From Tilletiopsis washingtonensis (Eukaryota > Basidiomycota > Exobasidiomycetes > Entylomatales): DNA of 64,000 bases. A program made the position numbers and the translations under genes. Of the stretch, positions 32,005 to 42,783 are shown piece by piece. Below the pieces are notes generated by a model. The model worked only from the letters and a program-made list of their open reading frames with translations, had not been told where the DNA came from and made no database searches. Every line of letters begins with the position of its first letter. Positions within the stretch are counted from its first letter, which is position 1. Location of the stretch: assembly GCF_003144115.1 (NCBI RefSeq), contig NW_020312008.1, positions 214,477 to 278,476 on the forward strand, given 5' to 3'.

Positions 32005-32100
32005 GCCTTCTTAGCCAAGTGGTTACGGCGGAAGTTTTAAGCATAGACGCTCATGCACTTTTGCAGAAATGCATCGTGGGTTCGAACCCCACAGAAGGCA
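32005..32100 (+). tRNA. tRNA-Leu (anticodon TAA) with a short intron
   Basis: The acceptor stem GCCTTCT pairs with AGAAGGC before discriminator A at 32100. The D arm GCC..GGC holds the AAGTGGTTA loop. The T arm is GTGGG-TTCGAAC-CCCAC. The anticodon stem GAAGT pairs with ACTTT (one G-U) around loop TT-TAA-G-C. A roughly 14-nt intron follows position 37, beginning near CATAGACG. The long variable arm TGCA-GAAA-TGCA marks a class II tRNA, and with TAA this means leucine. CCA is not encoded. The flank just upstream (TCTTTAATTAATTT) is AT-rich, unlike the surroundings. Confidence 0.93.
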
Positions 32101-32184
32101 CACCACTTTTGCGCGGCCCTGACGGCTTGGCCTGCAACGCCGGCACTCGCCGGGCAGCTTCTCTCCCACCACATCCAGCAAGTC

Positions 32185-34680
32185 ATGGCCGCACACGCCG
32201 AGCCGGCCGCCGCGGCGCGGCCGTCGCTTTTGCTGATCGGGATGCGCGGCGCCGGCAAGACGGTTCGTGGCTCAGGTGCTCAGCAGTCCGAGGTCATGCT
32301 CATGCTGCTCCACAGACGCTCGGCGCCATCGCGGCCGAGCACATGGGCGCCGACTTTGTCGACGCCGACGAGCTCTTCGCTGCGCGACACACGACGCCCG
32401 CCAAGTTCGTCGCGGCGCACGGCTGGCCGGCGTTCCGTGCCGCCGAGACGGAGCTGCTGAAGGAGCTGATCGGCACATGCCCGCCGCCCGAGGCCCGCGA
32501 CGGCCGGCCACAGGTGATCAGTCTCGGCGGCGGCGTCGTCGAGGAGGAGGCGAACCGCACGCTGCTGCGCGCCTTCTGGCAGGGCGAGGCCGGCACGTTC
32601 CGGCGCGGCAGCAATGCCGTCGTGCACGTCTTTCGCGAGATGGACATTGTGCTCAGCGAGGGCGAGCGGGCGGGCACGCGCAGCGCGCCCAAGTGGACCA
32701 ACGGCCTGGCGCCCGACGTGTGGAAGCGGCGCCGCCCGTGGTTCCGCGACTGCTGTGCGTGTGGAACGTGGTGGCGCCCGTTGCGGCAGCAGCTGACACT
32801 CCGCCAGCCTCGCACGAGTTCGTCAACATGTCGCTGCCCTTCGACACGACGACGCCCGAGTCGTCGCGCGCCTCGCGCCGCAGCTTCGAGGAGGTCGAGC
32901 GTGACTTCGTGCGTGCGCCGTGGAGCCCAGGCCCGCCGCAGCTGACAAGTCGCAGGTGCTCTTCTTGCGGCGGCTGCTCGTCGACCGGAGTGCACAACCG
33001 GCCCACCAGCCGCTAAACCAGGACCAGCGCTCCTACCTCGTCACGCTGCCCTTTCCTGATCTCCGGCCGCACGTCGACATCCTGCCCACGCTCGCCGTCG
33101 GCGCAAGTGCCGTCGAGCTGCGTGCCGATCTGCTCTTCGACCCGGATCCCGTGCGCGCCTCGAGCTCGGCGCCCGAGGCGTACGAGAACCCGAGTCTGAG
33201 TTACATCTCCGAGCAGATGGCGCTGCTGCGGCGGCACCTGCCCGACGTGCCCGTCGTCTTTACGCTGCGCACGCCCGAGCAGGGCGGCAAGTATCCCTTT
33301 CCTGCCGATGCGCCCGCAAAGGCGCTGTTTGCGACGATGCACCACGCCCTCAAGCTGGGTGCCGAGTACGTCGACGTCGAGCAGGGCCTCGAGTCGGCCT
33401 CCAGCCAGGTGCTGATCAAAGACGCCAAGGAGCGCGGCGCCAACGTCATTGTCTCGTGGCGCGACACGCGCGCGCCACACGCCGGCGGCTTCGCCTGGGA
33501 TGGCGAGCAGGCGTACGCCCACTACTCGCGCGCCGTCGCCGCGGGCGCCGACATTGTCAAGATGGTCGGCACGGCCGGCGAGGTGGCCGACAACTTTGCG
33601 CTGCGCATTTTTGCCGCGGCGCGCGAGCGCGAGAGCGCCACGCCGCTCGCAGCATACAACATGGGCGAGCGCGGCCGCATCTCGCGCTTCCTCAACCCGC
33701 TCCTCGCCAGCGTCACGCATCCGCTGGCCAAGGAGCTGACGCGCCGCGGCACCGTCGGCAGCCCGAGCATGACGTTCAGGGAGACGCAGCAGGCATTGCA
33801 CCTCTCGGGCCTGCTCAAGGTGCGCCACTTCTACGTCGGTGCGCTTGCGCCCTTTGTGGCGTGGGCCGAGGAGCTCGGCCTGCCGCACCACTTCCACGTG
33901 CTGCCCGACGAGGCGTTCCTGACAGTCGAGGAGCTGCAGCAGGCTACGCTGCGGCACTCGGAGCCGCTCGGCCACGGCCTGTGCATCCCGCATGCCCTCA
34001 AGAATCCCGTGCCGCTGTCGCGGCGCAGCAGAGAGGCAGCGGCCATCGACGCCGTCGACACGGTGCACGCCGTCGCGCGTGGCGAGGCGCTCGAGTGGGT
34101 TGGCGCGTGAGTTGCCTCGAGTCGCAGCTCTGCCTGCTTTCACTGATCTGCTCTCACCAGCCACGTCGGCACGACGGCGCTCTGCACGCTCATCCGGCGC
34201 CGCATGTCGCCCTACACGGCGCTGCAGTCCGGCCTGCGCGCCGTCATCATCGCGACGCAGCCCGGCGCCATCGGCGTGCGTGCGGCGCGCTTTGCGCTCA
34301 CCGAGGCGGGCATGCGCACCGTCGAGGTGCTGCAGCCGGGCCAGCGCGCGGCCGAGGGCGGCGCCACCGTGGTGGTGAGCGTGCTGGACGACTCGGCGGC
34401 ATCGCTGGATGCTGCGTGGTGCGAGGAGCTGCTGACGTCGCCGTACGGAGGTGAGTGCTTCCGCCGAGCTACGCGTCCATCTCTGCTGACAACATACGCA
34501 GGCGTTGTGGTGGAGTACCGTACGCAGGCCGCAGAGCTGCTCGATGCTGCCCAGCACACCGCCGAGCATGTCTGGACGACCGTCTCCGCACGCGAGCTGG
34601 CCGAGCAGGGCGCCCGTGAGCGCTTCTTCCTCTTCACGGGCCGACGGGCGCCGCCGCTGCGGCCAGCGCACCTGCAATAG
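32185..34680 (+). CDS. qutR: Quinate-repressor-like protein (QutR/qa-1S type, AROM-derived three-domain protein)
   Basis: Six exons (32185-32262, 32316-32754, 32808-32908, 32956-34106, 34161-34450, 34502-34680) give 745 aa. Domains follow the C-terminal order of the AROM polypeptide. A shikimate-kinase-like domain comes first, with P-loop GMRGAGKT, DADE and SLGGG. A type I dehydroquinase-like domain follows (VELRADLL, TLRTPEQGGKYPF, GADIVKMVG), and then a shikimate-dehydrogenase-like domain (from about residue 460). Dehydroquinate synthase and EPSP synthase domains are absent. In the dehydroquinase region the Schiff-base lysine is kept, but the catalytic histidine of S-x-H-D is Arg (SWRD). 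The SDH region lacks the usual SPxxHN/NKTR-type motifs. This is the architecture of the fungal repressor of quinate-use genes. No quinate enzymes are visible nearby, so the regulated genes are unknown. Confidence 0.82.
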
Positions 34681-35122
34681 AATGTGGTGCGTCCTGTGTG
34701 CACGGTTTCAGCCGGCGGTGTGACGCAAGGAGGCGTTGCATGCGGAGGCTGCACAGCATGCAAGAGCGGTGTCTCTCAGCCTTGTCCGCGCGCCGCTACC
34801 GAGGCCGTGTACGCGCCCGCCGTCGCTCCGCCACCCTCCGGCTCCGCCTCAGAGGATAGTGGACAGGCAAGCAGCCTGTCTTGATCGCTGCGACGGTCAC
34901 AGCAGCGCCGCACGGACATGTGAGACGTGCTCTGCCACGCACTGAGCAGCCGCGCAGGCTTCTGGCGCGCCTACGGACGCCGCCTCGGCATGGGCACCCT
35001 GCTCCACAGACTCCCGCTGGGACCTGAGAGCCCTGTCACACACGTGGTATGCTGTCTAAGGGGCCGTCCGATTCTAGATGCGCAGGGAAAGATTACATGC
35101 AGCAGGGCGTCCGGGTCTCCGG
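34681..35122. other. Convergent 3' region
   Basis: About 440 bases between the stop codons of the quinate-repressor-like gene and the transporter gene. No gene, tRNA or repeat is recognisable. Confidence 0.45.
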
Positions 35123-37295
35123 CTAGCCGCTGCGTTGGCAGCTGAACACGCCGCCCACCGAGCCGGTCTGGAGGAAGTCGAGGTCAGCACTGAGACGTGG
35201 GTGCAGCGAGACCCAGCCATGCTCACTCGGTCTGAAAACGCAACATGGCAAAGACGCAGCAGCGGTCAGCATCAGTCCACTGGCGCTAGCGAGGCGCACT
35301 CACACTCCTCGCGAATGCTCTCCACGGCCGCGTACGTGCCGGCGCCGAGCGTAAAGAGGCCGATCACGATGATCGACACGGCAACGACGAGGTGCACGGC
35401 GTTGGTGCCACGGAGCATGCTGCCGCCGTCGCGCTTGCGCAGCAGGAACCAGCAGCAGCCGGGTAGCGTGAAGCTGAAGAAGCTCACGAAGAGCGACGAG
35501 GTGATGCCGAGCAGCGCGCTGAAGAAGGGGATCACCTCGGCAATGACGAAGGCAAAGGCGGTCATGGCGAGCAGGATCAGCAGCCAGGCGATCCAGCTGG
35601 GGCGCAGCGTCAGCAAAGGGCACGGCCAGAAGCAAGGAACAGAGTCGCACCTGCGCGACGTCTTGAACACGGCGTGCAGCGTGCCCTTGAACGCCCGCTG
35701 GTGCGCATAGCGCGCAGCGACGGACTGAAGCACGCGGGTCAGCGGACTGTCTCTCGAGCGGCGGCTCGGCGCGCACCCACCGTGTTGATGGAACCTGATT
35801 TGTGGATCACGGGGATGGCATGCAGCAGCATTCGGTGTCAGTGAAGCCAGCATCGACCGCATTGACCACGCCGGGGCTGACCTGAGATGTAGACCACAGG
35901 GATAGCTACGCCCCAAGCGGCCTTCTGCAGCGAGCCAGCGCCAAGCAGCGCCGGCGACTGCACGGCATCGCCGCTGAGCGCGTAGATCGCGGCGCCCGTG
36001 ACGGTGTAGATGACGATCTCAATGGCGCCTGCATGGCTTGGTCAGCGGCGCATAGCAGCGGAGGAGACATCTCAGCACGACGCACCCAGGCTGATGAGCG
36101 CCTTCTTGTAGTCGTGCGGCTTGGCCAGCTCGCCCTGCGCGATGGTGGTCAGCGTGCGCCTGCCGCTCTGCGCACTCCCTGCGCACCATAAAGGAGGGGA
36201 GGGCCACAGCAAAGGAGTAGGCGAAGATGATGTTCGTCACACTCAGCACTGCGGCGGCGTCGACGTCAGCACGGTGCGGGTCGCGACAGCCGCCGTCGCA
36301 CACGCACTGGCCTCGTAGAACGTCGTCTCGGGGCGCGGCCAGAGGCGCCACTGCACGCCGCCGAGGCCTCCCGGCGCCGCACGCGCCTCCTTGCCGACGC
36401 CGACGCCCGTGACGATGATGGCGCCGATGATGCTTGCAAAGTCGATGTAGCCGAGCCAGGCAATGTCGTGGAACGACGGCGGGATCGCCAGCAGGTAGAG
36501 GATGACTGCCGAGACGACGCCGAACGCCACGCTGCACACGGCGTTGTCGGAGAGGGCGTTGAGCAGCTCCGTGCCCGTCAGCACGTGCGAGCCGACGACA
36601 AGGAGCAGCTGCAGCACGAAGCACACGGCGCAGATCTCGCGCGCGATGCGGCCGCCGAGCTGCGGAGCCGTCAGCGCCAGGCGCAACGCTGGCACGCAGA
36701 GAGAGAGAGGAGCAACGCACCAGCTCGGCCACCTTGTCGTAGTGGTCTGTGCCCGGGAAGCGGATGCACACCTCGCCGAGATAGAGCGACGCCTGCGTGG
36801 CAAGCATGCCGATGCCGACGGTGAGGATGATGCCGGCTGCAAGAGCGCGCGCGGGAGGGAGGTTCAGCGCGCCGTGTGCGCCCAGTGCTGCGCCTCAGGT
36901 GCCGACACTCACGGACCATGCCCAGCGTCGAGAAGGTGGCCGGCTGCGAGAGCGCACCCAGCGCCACGGCCTCGACGAGCAGGCAGATCGTGAGGCGCTG
37001 CCAGCTGAGGCGCGAGAACTGCAGTGACTGGTGTGAGCCCTCCACCCGCAATGCCCTCATGCTATATGCGCCGCACCTGCTTCTGCCCCTCGAGCTCCTT
37101 GCGCCGGTAGTCATCCAGGTCCTCGACGTCGTCGTGCGCCGCGAGGCCCAGCTTCTCCTTGACGCCCGCATCGCCCAGCGGCTTGCCGTCGGCGCCGACG
37201 CCCTTGTCGCCCGGCGCGGCGGCGGCCGTGTGGGCGCTGGTGCTGCTGCCGAGACTGGTGCGCGGCGCACCGGCGGTGGGGGCGACGTGCGACAT
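35123..37295 (-). CDS. Amino acid/auxin permease family (AAAP) transporter
   Basis: Twelve exons give 496 aa: 37295-37077, 37027-36913, 36836-36721, 36659-36308, 36248-36187, 36134-36086, 36028-35882, 35794-35781, 35724-35651, 35596-35304, 35231-35227 and 35167-35123. After a hydrophilic N tail ending DDYRRKELEGQKQ come about 10-11 transmembrane helices. Family landmarks include ALSQPATFSTLGMVPGIILT, ICAVCFVLQLLLVVGSHVL, LSVTNIIFAYSFAVALPSFM, VAIPVVYISGSINTSVAARY and the terminal YRTGSVGGVFSC. The protein most resembles fungal neutral amino-acid transporters of the AAAP group (Mtr-like/AVT-like); substrate and membrane are not determinable. Exons of 14 and 5 nt are needed for a continuous family match. 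Confidence 0.88.
35227..35231 (-). other. 5-nt microexon of the AAAP transporter
   Basis: The minus-strand bases ACCGA lie between intron 35303-35232 (GTGAGT...GCTGAC...TTTCAG) and intron 35226-35168 (GTGAGC...GCTGAC...CTCCAG). With the preceding T they encode Tyr-Arg, joining SIREE to TGSVGGVFSC, the conserved C-terminal end of the family. Without it the terminal motif is out of frame. Confidence 0.82.
35781..35794 (-). other. 14-nt microexon of the AAAP transporter
   Basis: The minus-strand bases GTTCCATCAACACG complete Gly and encode S-I-N-T, between introns 35881-35795 and 35780-35725. The product VVYISG-SINT-SVAARY matches the conserved loop of the family, so the exon is functionally constrained. 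Confidence 0.85.
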
Positions 37296-39044
37296 CTGCG
37301 GTGCGGGGAAGGTGGTGGATGAAAGGCAGGGCCCGATGGGGCTGATGGATGAGGTCGTGTGCCGGTGGGCGCCGGGCAGAGGACGGCGTCGCTGCTGTGC
37401 CTCGTGCAGCGCTGCGGCTCTGTGCATCTCAGCAGCCCAGCCCGGCAGATGGGCTCGGCTCCTCCCTCTCGCCGTTCCCGCTGCCAGCCGCTGGCCTCCG
37501 CTGTCGCCTGTGCATGCTCGTCGAGGGCTCGGGGCACGGTCCGCGGCCCGAGTGCGAGACGCGAGACAAGGCGCGCTATTTTGCCGCAGTGACGCTGCGC
37601 CGCAAAGGCACCCGCAGCCGTCTCTTCGGCTCGCGCTGGCGGCTGCACCCCTCCCGCCGTCTCTGCACGTCGGACGCTGGCCGCTCGCCTGCTGCTGACG
37701 ATGACCCGCTCAGCGCCGTGCAGGATGCCGGGCTCGGCGCAACTGCTGAGGTGCAGCAGCACCCAGGTGCAGCGTCAGCTGCAGAGGCGGCAGCGTGCAG
37801 CATGAGCGATGGCAGAGCATCGGGCCGGAGGGACAGCGGCGCAGGCCGAGAGACACCGCGTGCTCCCTGGTGCTGGTGCTGGTGCTGAGGTGCCCTTTGG
37901 GGCCCTTGGTGACGCACGCGGCGGCTCTTTGGCCCCGACGAAGTGCCGCGTTGGCCCCTCTCGCCGAGCTGAGGGACGACGCGAGAGAGCAGCCGAGGCA
38001 CGCACGACGGAAGACCACAAACGCGAAAGGGCGCCGCTGCAGAGGCGGCACCGAGCGGCACGGCACCGCTGCCGCCGGCGCCGCGGCGAGGACGGCGCAG
38101 CGGCCGGCGGCTCGCGGAACGGCTCGCGTGCCGCTCGGCGTCCTCGCGCGCGCGATCATGCGCCTGCGTCATCTCGGCGCGCTCTCTTTCGCGCGCCTCT
38201 CGCGCGCCTCGCTCGCCGTCGCACCGCAAGTCGCAGCGCACACCGCGCGGTCGCAGCTGAGCGCTGGCGTGGGACGTCGTGCTTCCCCACATCCGGAGCT
38301 GCAAAGCGATAAGGCTCGTCGGACGACGCCGCTCTGCGCCTTGGAGGCAGCGCAGAGGCTGCGGACGGCATGCTCTGCCGCGCGAGTGCGCGCGAGCGGC
38401 GCTGTCAGCCCTGGTGGTCCGGACCGGCGGCGTCACGTGACAACAACTCGCCGGCGCCAACACCCGCCGTCGCGCGCCTCAAGGTGCAGGCCAGGCTTGG
38501 CGCCGCCTGCCACCGCCTTGCCATCTGCTGCACAGACGTTCGCGAGGGCGCCGCAGAGAGGACATAGAGGCCGCTCCACGTCTGTTCAGTGCAGTCACTC
38601 TGCAGTTGCGTCAAGCAGGCCAGGGCGGGGTCCGCCAGGCGCGCGCGCGCGTCTTGTGGTGCGTGGCGTGAGAGCGGCAACGGCTGGCGCGCCGCACATC
38701 AGCCCAGCGCGGCGGGCGCGAGCGTCTTGCCCATCATCACCCTCTCCCTCCTCCAGCCAACACTCCAACGCACCACCTGCTCCCACTCCGCTCCGCGCCT
38801 CACGACTCTCCACTCACGCTCGCTTCTCATCGCTCCTTTGCACTCTTTCTCCGTACCCGGCGCCGCTTCGAGAAGGCGCACTCCATCATCGCTGCGCAGG
38901 CGCACGCACGCACGCTTCCACTGCTCCGCGGTCGACACTCTCTGTCGCCTTGTCTGCACAGCTGCACCGCACTGTATTGCGCCTGAAGTGTGCACTGCTC
39001 TCTCGGCCCTTGTTCCTGCCTCGCTCCGCCTGCGCCACGCAGCC
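37296..39044. promoter_or_regulatory. Long divergent promoter between the AAAP transporter and KCH1
   Basis: About 1.75 kb without a gene I can support. Open frames exist in several phases, but all are Arg/Ala-rich, without family motifs or sensible splice sites. The 300 bases before KCH1 are C/T-rich (from about 38730), typical of a fungal promoter and leader. Confidence 0.45.
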
Positions 39045-41520
39045 ATGGGCTGCTGCGGCACGGCCGACTGGAAGCGCGAGGAGGTGCCGGACCACAAGGT
39101 GCGTCGGAGAGCACATGGACACGCAGAGCGCAGCTGGAAGGGGGGCGGTGCAGTGTTCCGGTGTCCGACTGGCTCTCCAGCGGCCCTGCTCGCAAGAACA
39201 AGACCTGGGTGTGCATAGCACTCGCAGTCGCGGAGGGCAACTACTGCTGTGCCGCGAGTTGCCGGGACACTGCCAGCACACGCTGGGCCACAGCAGCGGG
39301 CTCACACCTCTCTCTGCTCTCCTCTCACTCGCTGACCCCGCGCGCAGTTCGACTTCATCGATGTGCGCGACTACTGGACGAACGGCGCGCTGACGCGCCT
39401 GCGCTACGGGCTGCTCTTCGTGCTCGTCGTCAAGTCGATTGCCGTGTACATGGCCGACATCTACACGGCCGTGACGCTGCTGGCGCTGAACCACTTCAGC
39501 GGCTCTATCTACCAGAGCGTGCAGGACTCGAGCGACGGCAGCGTCAAGGTGCCGCTCATCTACGGCAAGTGGGTCTTCTGCGGCTGCATCATCTTTGGCT
39601 TCCTGCTGCTGGCGTACGAGGCGCACAAGGCGCGCGCCATCATCCGCAGCCGCGACATCAGCTATGCCTACACGTGAGTGGCCGAGTGGCCGATCGCTGC
39701 AGCGCACGGCTAAGGCGGCTTGCGCGCAGCAACATCATGGCCAACGACTACTACTCGCTGCGCTCGTACGAGCACTTCTGCTTCTTCTGCCAGATCAACA
39801 ACTCCAAGAAGAAGAAGGACGAGTTTGCCTTTTTCATCTTCTTTACCTTCAAGGGTGAGCGAGCCGACGTCCGCCCATCCGCTGCACTGCTGACCCACTG
39901 TCAGGCTGGAAGCGCCTGCTCGTCGCCGACGGCCCGCGCCAGGTGATCAACATCCTCACGCTGTACGCCCTCGGCGAGCGCGTCAAGTGGTCGACGGACA
40001 TCTCCGAGTACTACGACAACAACGTGTGGACGCTCGTGCTGCTGCTCACCATGCTCTTCACGGTGACGATGTTTGTGCTCTCGGCGCTGCTGCTCATCAT
40101 TGCGGCCGTCATGTATCTGCCGCTCATCTGCTACATCAAGGGCAACCTGAAGGAGTACTGCTGCCACAAGATCGACAAGCGCATCGCCGAGCTCGTGCAG
40201 AAGAAGAAGAAGCAGCGCCTGGCCAAGCATGCCGCCATTGCGCGCGCCGAGGCGGCCGGCGACTTCTCGCACCTGAAGAACAAGAAGGGCGAAATTGTGC
40301 GGCAGGCCATGCAGCACCCGACACTGCCCAAGGTCGACGTCGATCTCTTCGACGAGTCGCCGAAGATGAAGGGCGCCGCGCCGCACGGCCGCGAGGGCAG
40401 CATTGCCTCGACGGGCTTTGGCGAGAAGGGCGGCATGTACGACCAGGGCGAGGCCGGCTCCACGGCGCACCTCATGCTCAACGCCGGCCAGCCGGGCGCC
40501 GGCGGCGTGGCGCCCAGCAGCTCAGGACATGGCTTCCAGTCGTCGAGCCTGCCCAACTCGCCCGACGCCTATCCGCTGCACGTGCGCGGCGCCCAGGGCC
40601 AGCCGCAGCGCACCGGCAGTCCGTCGCACGACCTCCTGACGCAGCTCGGGCCCATCGGCACGTCGCCGGCGTTCGCGGCACAGGTCATGCGCGGCCGCGG
40701 TGCCGGACACAGCGATCGTTCGCCACTGGCACCGGCTAATGCGCCCGGCGCGTACCAGCAGCGCTACGACCGCGCTGGCCACGCATACGCCGATGCTGGC
40801 GTCGACTACCCGCCGCCGGCGCATGGTGCGGGCGCCGACGGCCTCGAGTACCCGCCGCCGACGCCGTACGCCAGCGCAACCGAGGCACCGCCGGCGGACC
40901 TCAGTGCGTTTGCGCCGTACGATGGGCGCGGCGTCAGCCCGGCGCCGAGCTATGGCGCCGCAGACGTGGTCGACATGTACGCGCGCGACGGCTACTCGGG
41001 CACCTCGACGCCGCACGGTGCAGCATCGCAATCCGCTGCATGGGAGCAGTACGAGCAGCAGGGCGGCTACGCCGCACACGAGGGCGAGGCGTATGCGCAG
41101 CACGTTGGCGCTGCGGGCAGCGGCCACGATGCGTATGCGTGGGACGAGCGGCCACGAGGGCAGCACGCGCAGCACGAGGCGCAGGGCGCCTACGACGCGC
41201 AGGCGTGGGACGAGTGGCAGCAGCAGCAGCAGCTGCAGCAGCAAGGCGGGCACGAGACGCACGGCTACGATGCAGCGCAGGCGGCGCAGTGGGCCGCGTA
41301 CGAGGAGCAGCAGCGTGGCCACGAGCAGCAGCAGCAGCAGCAGCAGTACGACCAGCAGTACGCTGCTCACGAGCCGCGCGCCCGGCACGAGGGCTATGCG
41401 GCGCAGCAGGGCGACTGGGACGCCCAGCAGCAGCACTACGACCAGCAGCAGCAGCTCTACGACCAGCAGCAGCAGGCCTACTCGTCGCAGCATCAGCAGC
41501 AACAGCATCGTGCGCGCTGA
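39045..41520 (+). CDS. KCH1: Kch1-type low-affinity potassium transport protein with Q/Y-rich tail
   Basis: Exons 39045-39098, 39348-39673, 39730-39854 and 39905-41520 give 706 aa. The N-terminal third matches the fungal KCH family: FDFIDVRDYWTNGALTRLRYG, VVKSIAVYMADIYTAVTLLALNHF, FGFLLLAYEAHKARAIIRSRDISYAYTN, MANDYYSLRSYEHFCFF, and then two more membrane segments around TLVLLLTMLFTVTMFVLSAL. Yeast Kch1/Kch2 take up K+ when calcium signalling is needed, for example in mating or ER stress; that role is family knowledge. From about residue 330 the tail is low complexity, rich in Gly, Ala, Tyr and Gln, and ends in repeated QQQ-containing units with YDQQQQ motifs. The first intron is long for this locus (249 nt). 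Confidence 0.88.
41220..41510 (+). repeat. KCH1: CAG-rich low-complexity coding tract of KCH1
   Basis: Repeated CAGCAGCAG runs encode Gln stretches broken by Tyr, His and Asp. The tract is imperfect, so it encodes a Q/Y-rich disordered tail. Length variation between strains is likely but not shown here. Confidence 0.85.
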
Positions 41521-42276
41521 GCCCCCTGCCGGCAGTGCCAGCCCTCTCGCCGCGCCATTTCCCCACCTCGGAGGAGCGCCCTGCCGTGTATCCCCACTGT
41601 AACCTAGAGCTCCTGTCTGCGATGCCACGACATGCGGACTGTCGCTGCACGCGTGTGAAACGAACGGGGCTGCATTGTCGGCATGTGCACTGCCGCACAG
41701 CAACAGCATCAGATGTTGTGCTTCTCGGTGTTCCACACGCTGGCAGAGCGACAGCAGCGTCAGCTACAGGCGCAGGCCACGGCAGTGAAGGCACACTCAC
41801 CTTGATGTCGCGAACTCGGGCTTGGCTATCGGATCCGTCTGGCGGACACATGCGGTGATCAGCGGCTGATCAGAACGGCAGAGGCGCTGCAGCCCATGGC
41901 CCACGCATCGCCATCTCTCGATCTGGCTTGCGCGTTGCGCCCAGCGCGGCATGACCCCAGCTCGCTGCCACGAGGCTCGCGCGTTCCAGCAGTGGGTGCG
42001 CGACATTGAGACTGCCACATCGCAGCAAGGCGAAGACAAGCTGCAGCCATGCAAGCGTGTCCATGTGCCTCGCGCGAGCTACACGCAGCGGTCGACGCTG
42101 CGGGGCAAAGGATGAAGGGGTCCGTCCTCGCCGACTGCTCGCGAGCGACTTCTTGCAGGGCCTCACGGGAGCAGCTCGCTGCACACGAGCATGCTGCATC
42201 GCACGCCAGAAGCCATCTCCCGCGTACGACCCTCTCTGCAGCTCCCCGAGGCTCTTCTCCAGCTCGCTCCACTCAC
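41521..42276. other. Intergenic region between KCH1 and NDUFA1
   Basis: About 750 bases between convergent genes. The missing 3' exon of NDUFA1, if there is one, should lie here on the minus strand, but I could not identify it with confidence. Nothing else recognised. Confidence 0.35.
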
Positions 42277-42783
42277 CGCCTGCCCTCGCAAGCTGCCCGT
42301 GAGGCGCTGGTCGCGGCGCATCATCATGTCGTCCCAGTCGTCGACGGAGTGGCGCTGCGGCTGTGGGGCGGCAACAGGGCGCACGCAGCAGGGCAGTGTC
42401 AGCATGCGGTTGGCAGATGGCGCGCTGCTCGCGAATGGCCAGGCTCGCCTGCCTGCTCGCCCTTGCGACACGCCTGCGGTCGGCGCCGAGAGCGAGACGG
42501 CCTGCAGCAGACACAGCTGCGCCTGTCAGGGCTGCGGCCGGCATGCTCGTCCAGCCAGCTGCGCTGCCCCACCAGCTATGCGCCTGCCGGGCGCTCCGGC
42601 GTAGCTGGCCCAGCCACGCCCTCGCGAGCCGACACTGCCGGCGCGCTGGCCCTTGCAGCCCCGCGGCGCACGCACCTTGCCGTCGTTGGTCATGCGCTTG
42701 GCGAGGTTGAAGCCGGTGCCGGTGACGCCGAACATGACGACGACGAGGCCCATGGGGATGAAGGCTTCCCAGGGAACGGGCAT
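42277..42783 (-). CDS. NDUFA1: Complex I accessory subunit NDUFA1 (MWFE-like); 3' end unresolved
   Basis: Exon 42783-42676 encodes MPVPWEAFIPMGLVVVMFGV and then TGTGFNLAKRMTNDGK. Exon 42360-42277 encodes PQRHSVDDWDDMMMRRDQRL and TGSLRGQA. Both match the single-helix membrane-arm subunit of mitochondrial NADH:ubiquinone oxidoreductase, including the invariant (R)HSVDxWDxxMMxRDxRLTG block. The intron between them is 315 nt, unusually long for this locus. After RGQA a GTGAGT donor suggests one more short exon, as in other fungi whose proteins run about 15-25 residues further. Reading through instead gives about 28 extra residues ending at 42163. Size so far, 64 aa, fits the family minus its tail. 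Confidence 0.88.

Noticed and set aside
37795-39393. A 532-residue frame in the transporter-KCH1 intergenic region
   Set aside because: Arg/Ala/Ser-rich, no motifs, and it reads through the KCH1 first exon in the wrong frame.
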